Assembly: GCA_030142905.1 (NCBI GenBank)
Contig: JASJOG010000121.1
Span: 549,001-613,000 of the forward strand
DNA length: 64,000 bases
Reading direction: 5' to 3'
From: Heliopora coerulea
Taxonomy: Eukaryota > Cnidaria > Anthozoa > Scleralcyonacea > Helioporidae
This document shows positions 60,218 through 64,000 of this stretch, piece after piece. Numbering within the stretch: the stretch's first letter is position 1; each line of letters begins with the position of its first letter. A model generated the notes under the pieces. The model was not told where the DNA came from and searched no databases. It saw only the letters and a program-made list of their open reading frames with translations. The translations under genes were made by a program, and so were the position numbers.

Positions 60218-61504
60218 GATAGTAGCAAAATTCGCAATAAAATGCCGATAATAACTGGCTAGTCCTAAGAAACACTGTAGTTCTTTTAGATATGTTGGGG
60301 TGGTAATGTTTTTTACAGTCTCGACATTCTACATATCAGGGCTTATCCCTTCCTTGGAAACAGTATGGCCTAGAAACACAATTTTTGTTTCCGCAAACAG
60401 ACATTTCTCTAATTTAACGTGCAAATTATGCTGTCGGAACCTGTCGAGTACTGTTCTTAATCTGTCATTATGCTCAGCAAGGGTGCACCCAAAACAAATA
60501 ATGTCATCCAGATAACACAGACATATTTCGAACATTAAGCCTGCCAGGATGATTTCCATAGCACGTTGAAAAGTGGCTGGTGCGGTTTTTAAACCAAAAC
60601 TCATGCAGTTAAACTCAAAAAGACCTGAACTTGTCACGAAAGCAGTTTTCAACCTATCACGTGGAGCAACAGATATTTGCCAGTACCCACTGCAGAGATC
60701 TAGAGTTGAAAAATATGTCACATCTCCCAGAGAATCTAAAATGTCCACAATGTTTGGGATTGGGTCCAAAATCATTAAAGTGTAACCTCATTCAATTTAC
60801 GATAGTCCATGCAAAAATGAAGGTCCCCTGACCGTTTTTTTCACTAATACAATGGGACTTGCCCAAGGGCTGGTACTAGGACGTATATGCCATGGGCTAA
60901 CATTTCTTTGATTTGTCTGTCAGCCTCAGCTTGAAACACGTAAGGCAAATGACGCAGGCGATGTTTAATTTGGGTGAAATTACCTGTGTCAATGGTATGT
61001 TACCACATCTGTATGACCTAATGTCGCATCAAATACGTCTTCAAATTTAGACAATACTGTGAGAACACTGTCTTTACCTTCCTGATGTAAATCACCGTTA
61101 ATAACCTCTTCGAACCTGTTCGTACTGTCCTTTGGATTATTCATTTTTACAACGCAACTCGCACTGCTAGTCTTGGTGTGGGAGTGGACTAATGGACTAA
61201 ATGTGGCCACTTTGGTACCAAATTTTAGTTCGATCGGTTCATTCTGAGCATTCATGACTCTGAGAAAAACATTTCTACTTTTGGGACAAACTACTATATG
61301 AGCCACATGTATTTCATTACCTATGTCATGATTACCGGTATTACTAAATGGTGCTATCATACCTGCATCTGCCTTTGCTGACTTTACTAATCTACCCTCC
61401 AGAATCATCTCGGTTCTAGCAGGTACGGCAATGCTTCGATCTAAAACTAAGGCAATATCTGCTTGCGTACACAACTGGATAAGAACAGTTGAATTGTCCC
61501 CCAC
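60218..61504 (-). pseudogene. pol: Ty3/gypsy reverse transcriptase
   Basis: The upstream linker (60989-61504) has VPARTEMILEGRLV, GTKVATFSPL and SKFEDVFDATLGHTDVV, which is the usual region before RT. Fingers and palm follow: FSTLDLCSGYWQISVAP, FNCMSFGLKTAPATFQR, CLCYLDDIICF (catalytic YLDD) and VFLGHTVSKEGISPD. Frames change near 60780-60990 and at 60220-60330. Catalytic residues are present. Confidence 0.85.
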
Positions 61505-61609
61505 CTCACGTTTCTGACTTTCCCCCAGTCACACCAGATACCGGATCCCCTTTGGGTAGGGAATGTGCAATCACTTTAGTCTGCCTGCGAGTCCCCATAA
61601 GGTAATAGG

Positions 61610-62505
61610 TAGTGATTGACCGATAATCGGAATTGGAATCGGAATCAGAATCAGACCGATTATTGCATTATCAGTAGACAATTGGAATCAGTTAAAGTTC
61701 CTGTATTTCCCAATTAATTATAACCGATTAATATGGAAATAAAACAACTCTTCAGAAGTTGCCAAATTGGCATCGTTTTCATCAGTTTCTTCTACGGTCA
61801 GCAGCGAGATGCGCATGTGTATTTGTCTATCACCAGTCTGTCACTTACACAATCTTATAATGCAATGTGAAATAGATAAAATTACAAAAATAATTGGATG
61901 TTGATCGTCAGTTTGGCTTGAGCAACCTTGAGATGTCTACTGAAAATTCTTCGACAGATTTCTAGGTGAATGGCTTCCTTTTAAATAAATACAAATTGGT
62001 ATTTAAGACATTACTATTGTGCGAGTAGGAAATATTTCCTTCACTGCTCAACACAACCGAAATAAAGATTTGTTGTTTGCTTTATCCAAGTCTTTTCAAA
62101 ACGTCTGCAAATTGCATGCCGGCTAGCACTGGAACACTGAGTGCTCTAGCTGTGCTGTTGTTATTGATTGCTAGTGTTGCGCCAGATGACAAGGCATCAG
62201 CGAGTCTGGCCAGAAGATTACTTTTTAAAAAAAACAAAAACCTGTTAAAAGTATTTTGCTATATCTCCTACTAACAAGTTGAATCGTTTGCAAGTCTCTT
62301 ATGCAAAGCTACTAACTTAGCAGTGGGTTAAAAATTATTTCACCATGTAAAGGAATTGCGTTTTCTTACAAGTTTTTGGGCAAGGAAGCCATTTAAAGTG
62401 GTTTGCACGCAGAATGAGTGACGTCATTGGACTCGTTTTCATAATCGGAATCAGACCGATTGGTAATCGGTAATTTCCGATTGTGGCATGATCGGTTGAT
62501 CACTA
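61610..62505. mobile_element. 896-bp hAT-like non-autonomous transposon
   Basis: The ends TAGTGATTGACCGATAATCG and (inverted right) TAGTGATCAACCGATCATGC form short TIRs. The perfect 8-bp target duplication GTAATAGG occurs at 61602-61609 and 62506-62513, the hAT hallmark. The interior has repeated CGGAATCAGACCGATT motifs near both ends. No transposase ORF. It sits between the protease and RT parts of the gypsy element. Confidence 0.9.
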
Positions 62506-62513
62506 GTAATAGG

Positions 62514-62880
62514 AACTAATACCACTATCGAAATTACCCTGTAAACTCAATTTATTCTGTTTAAGGAAGTCCCACCCTAACACACAGTTGTAACTGATGT
62601 TATTGCTAACAAGAAACTGTCCCTCGTGAACATTCTTACTTTTGGGAAACCTTTCATTGGCGTTGAGATGTCCAAGAATATTCAAGCTACCCCCGGTAAT
62701 AGATACACAGTGTTCTTCTATGGTAGTATTAATGTTCCTTCAAAATCAATAATGTTATGAATTCTACTGCTAATAAATGTTCTCATCGAACCAGTGTCAA
62801 TTAGTGCATGTACTTCTATGCTATCTATAAAACAATTAATAAAAGGTTGTGTGGGTAAAGAAACATTTGGATAATCACTG
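62514..62880 (-). pseudogene. pol: Ty3/gypsy aspartic protease
   Basis: The active-site segment VHALIDTGSMRTFIS (DTG at about 62790-62800) and the C-terminal NCVLGWDFLKQNKLSL, the usual (I/V)LG.DFL motif, are recognisable on the minus strand in a partly open frame (62503-62685 plus upstream pieces). The domain normally matures the Gag-Pol polyprotein. The hAT-like insertion begins immediately downstream. Confidence 0.75.
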
Positions 62881-62949
62881 TAACGGTGATCGTCACAACT
62901 TACCCCAGGGCGATCTGCAATCCCACATATTGGATCACCCGTTGGGAGT

Positions 62950-63525
62950 TTAAATGATTTGCACAGTCTTTGTCAAAATGTCTGTATCCCTGACATTTGT
63001 AACATCTGTTTCTGTAGTCCGTTGTGTGGCTCTGGCTTTGGGTTTGATCATACCAACACTCCCTGGTGATGTGGCCCATTGAACGAACGAAACCATTTTG
63101 GGGAGATCTGGTGTTGGGTCACTTTCCAATAATTTTAATCTAATGTTTCTTTGCAAACCTTTCGTGAATTGTCTTGTCAATAGTGCTGTCTTTGCTCCCG
63201 CATCGATATTTGGTTCGGTCTTTGCAAGAATTTGCTATAATTTCCACTTATAAACTGAGGGGTCCTCCCCTGGTCTCAGTAATCTCGGTTTGAACTCAGT
63301 GTAAAGTATTTCTTTGGATGCTGGAGGACACATGGCTTCCTTTAAAGCTTTTGTAGCATCGGCATATGTCTTGCAACTTTCTTCGTCAAGTGTGTAAAAG
63401 TGGCTAGCTGCTTCACCACGAAGGAAAGCTGGAAATTTTTTGATTTTTGCATCTATGTTCCATCCATTTGCCTCCACGCAAGTGTCATATTCATGAAGCC
63501 AAGTTATTAAATTCACCACGTTCAA
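62950..63525 (-). pseudogene. gag: Ty3/gypsy Gag
   Basis: The start (63525) is MNVVNLITWLHEYDTCVEAN. Then GEAASHFYTLDEESCKTYAD, a LRPGEDPSVYKWKL segment and a stop at about 63235. The frame resumes with ALLTRQFTKGLQRNIRLKLL to 62950. It has a capsid-like helical composition. A single Cys-His zinc knuckle was not clearly seen in the decayed C-terminus. Confidence 0.7.
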
Positions 63526-63587
63526 ATTATGAAGGTAAAATTGCTGTCATCATCTTCGAGGTTCTATCTGACTGCTGCCACCAAATT

Positions 63588-63786
63588 TGTAATGGGCTGA
63601 ACTTAGAGCAAAACAGACACAAATACCTTGAGATCTAGTCTAAGTCTGTCTTATTATCATTCGTGTGTACCGTTATATCTCTCTCTTACTGGTGAATATC
63701 TGTCAACATAACTATTCACTCCAATTACAACGTGTGTGCATGTCATTATCTATCACCCCCATTACGTCAATTACAACAATGTTACA
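63588..63786 (-). repeat. 5' LTR of the Ty3/gypsy element
   Basis: TGTAATGGGCTGAAC ... CAATGTTACA, followed by CTGC at 63787-63790, matching the repeat left of the 3' LTR. Inside, the minus strand continues with the TGG primer-binding site. Confidence 0.85.
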
Positions 63787-63859
63787 CTGCTTGCCCCATA
63801 CAAAACCTGGATGTGGAATGGAAAATATTTCATGGCTGCTTTCTTTCTTTTCACTTACA

Positions 63860-64000
63860 ATGTTCGAAGGATGTTGACTACTGTTGCATCAGTAATTCAC
63901 ACTTACAGTTAGAAATTGAGAAGTTATGTAAAAGTGCAAGAGATTCAGTTTATAATGCAAACAATGATGAAATTAGCATAAAAACAAATGTAGATGGTGT
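63860..64000 (+). other. Open reading stretch running off the right edge
   Basis: From about 63866 a plus-strand frame is open to the edge (CCISNSHLQLEIEKLCKSAR, ISIKTNVDG). It could be an exon or part of a transposase. Mutator-like proteins carry a similar VSVDG(T/V)W block at such a point, but too little is visible to decide. Confidence 0.25.

Larger units (their letters stand above)
57744..63786 (-). mobile_element. Ty3/gypsy LTR retrotransposon, full length, minus strand
   Basis: LTRs of 197 and 199 bp bound it, with CTGC as the 4-bp direct repeat outside both ends. Domain order gag, protease, RT, RNase H, integrase (GPY/F-type end) is diagnostic for Ty3/gypsy (Metaviridae). There is no envelope gene. 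On the minus strand a TGG-starting primer-binding site (TGGTGGCAGCAGTCAG) lies four bases inside the 5' LTR, and a purine tract AAGTGGGGGAAGAA precedes the 3' LTR. It is interrupted by an 896-bp hAT-like insertion and by frameshifts. Confidence 0.9.

Overview
The window is AT-rich eukaryotic nuclear DNA made almost entirely of mobile elements. Nothing in it looks bacterial: there are LTR retrotransposons, hAT-like and Tc1-like insertions, and Maverick/Polinton (adintovirus-like) DNA elements. The repeat types suggest an invertebrate animal, perhaps a cnidarian. That is an inference from repeat style, since no single-copy host gene is recognisable.

Four large layers are nested. Element 1 is a roughly 21-kb Polinton. 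Its pieces are at 978-15930, 29187-32810 and 54087-55932. Its outer left TIR lies beyond an LTR retrotransposon that ends at 977. Element 2 (32811-54086) is a second copy of the same Polinton family, inserted into a small basic-protein gene of element 1, with its own 1.2-kb TIRs. Element 3 (about 16440-29187) is a fragment of a different PolB/integrase element lying inside element 1. To the right, after element 1 ends near 55932, come degraded repeats and a complete 6-kb Ty3/gypsy retrotransposon on the minus strand (57744-63786).

Elements 1 and 2 share one gene order, so they can be read against each other. From left to right it is: a TIR-encoded protein, small unknown proteins, integrase, a penton-like minor capsid protein, a basic core-like protein, two unknowns, a double-jelly-roll-like major capsid protein, small acidic and unknown proteins, and an adenain-like protease. 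A minus-strand block of packaging ATPase, protein-primed-type PolB and three small proteins follows. After it come a plus-strand unknown, a SET-domain protein, a minus-strand secreted or membrane Cys-rich protein, further unknowns, two small Arg-rich proteins, a tRNA-Lys(UUU) gene and the right TIR. Both copies are decayed, in complementary ways: element 1 has lost its integrase core, and element 2 has lost protease, ATPase and most of PolB. Several element 2 genes are still open (SET protein, capsid-adjacent small proteins).

Element 3 carries a different PolB, a DDE integrase with a chromodomain, two phage-tail-fibre-like repeat proteins, a penton-like protein, an unknown 402-aa protein, several small membrane proteins and a SAP/NUMOD-like protein. 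No packaging ATPase or protease is visible. Six of its ORFs start in the identical context AAATAAATG. It is the best candidate here for an undescribed virus-like system.

Nested small insertions include a 703-bp TIR element in the SAP/NUMOD gene, a 593-bp TIR element, a solo LTR inside the element 2 capsid gene, and an 896-bp hAT-like element with a perfect 8-bp target duplication inside the gypsy polyprotein. All calls come from reading the sequence. No database search was run.
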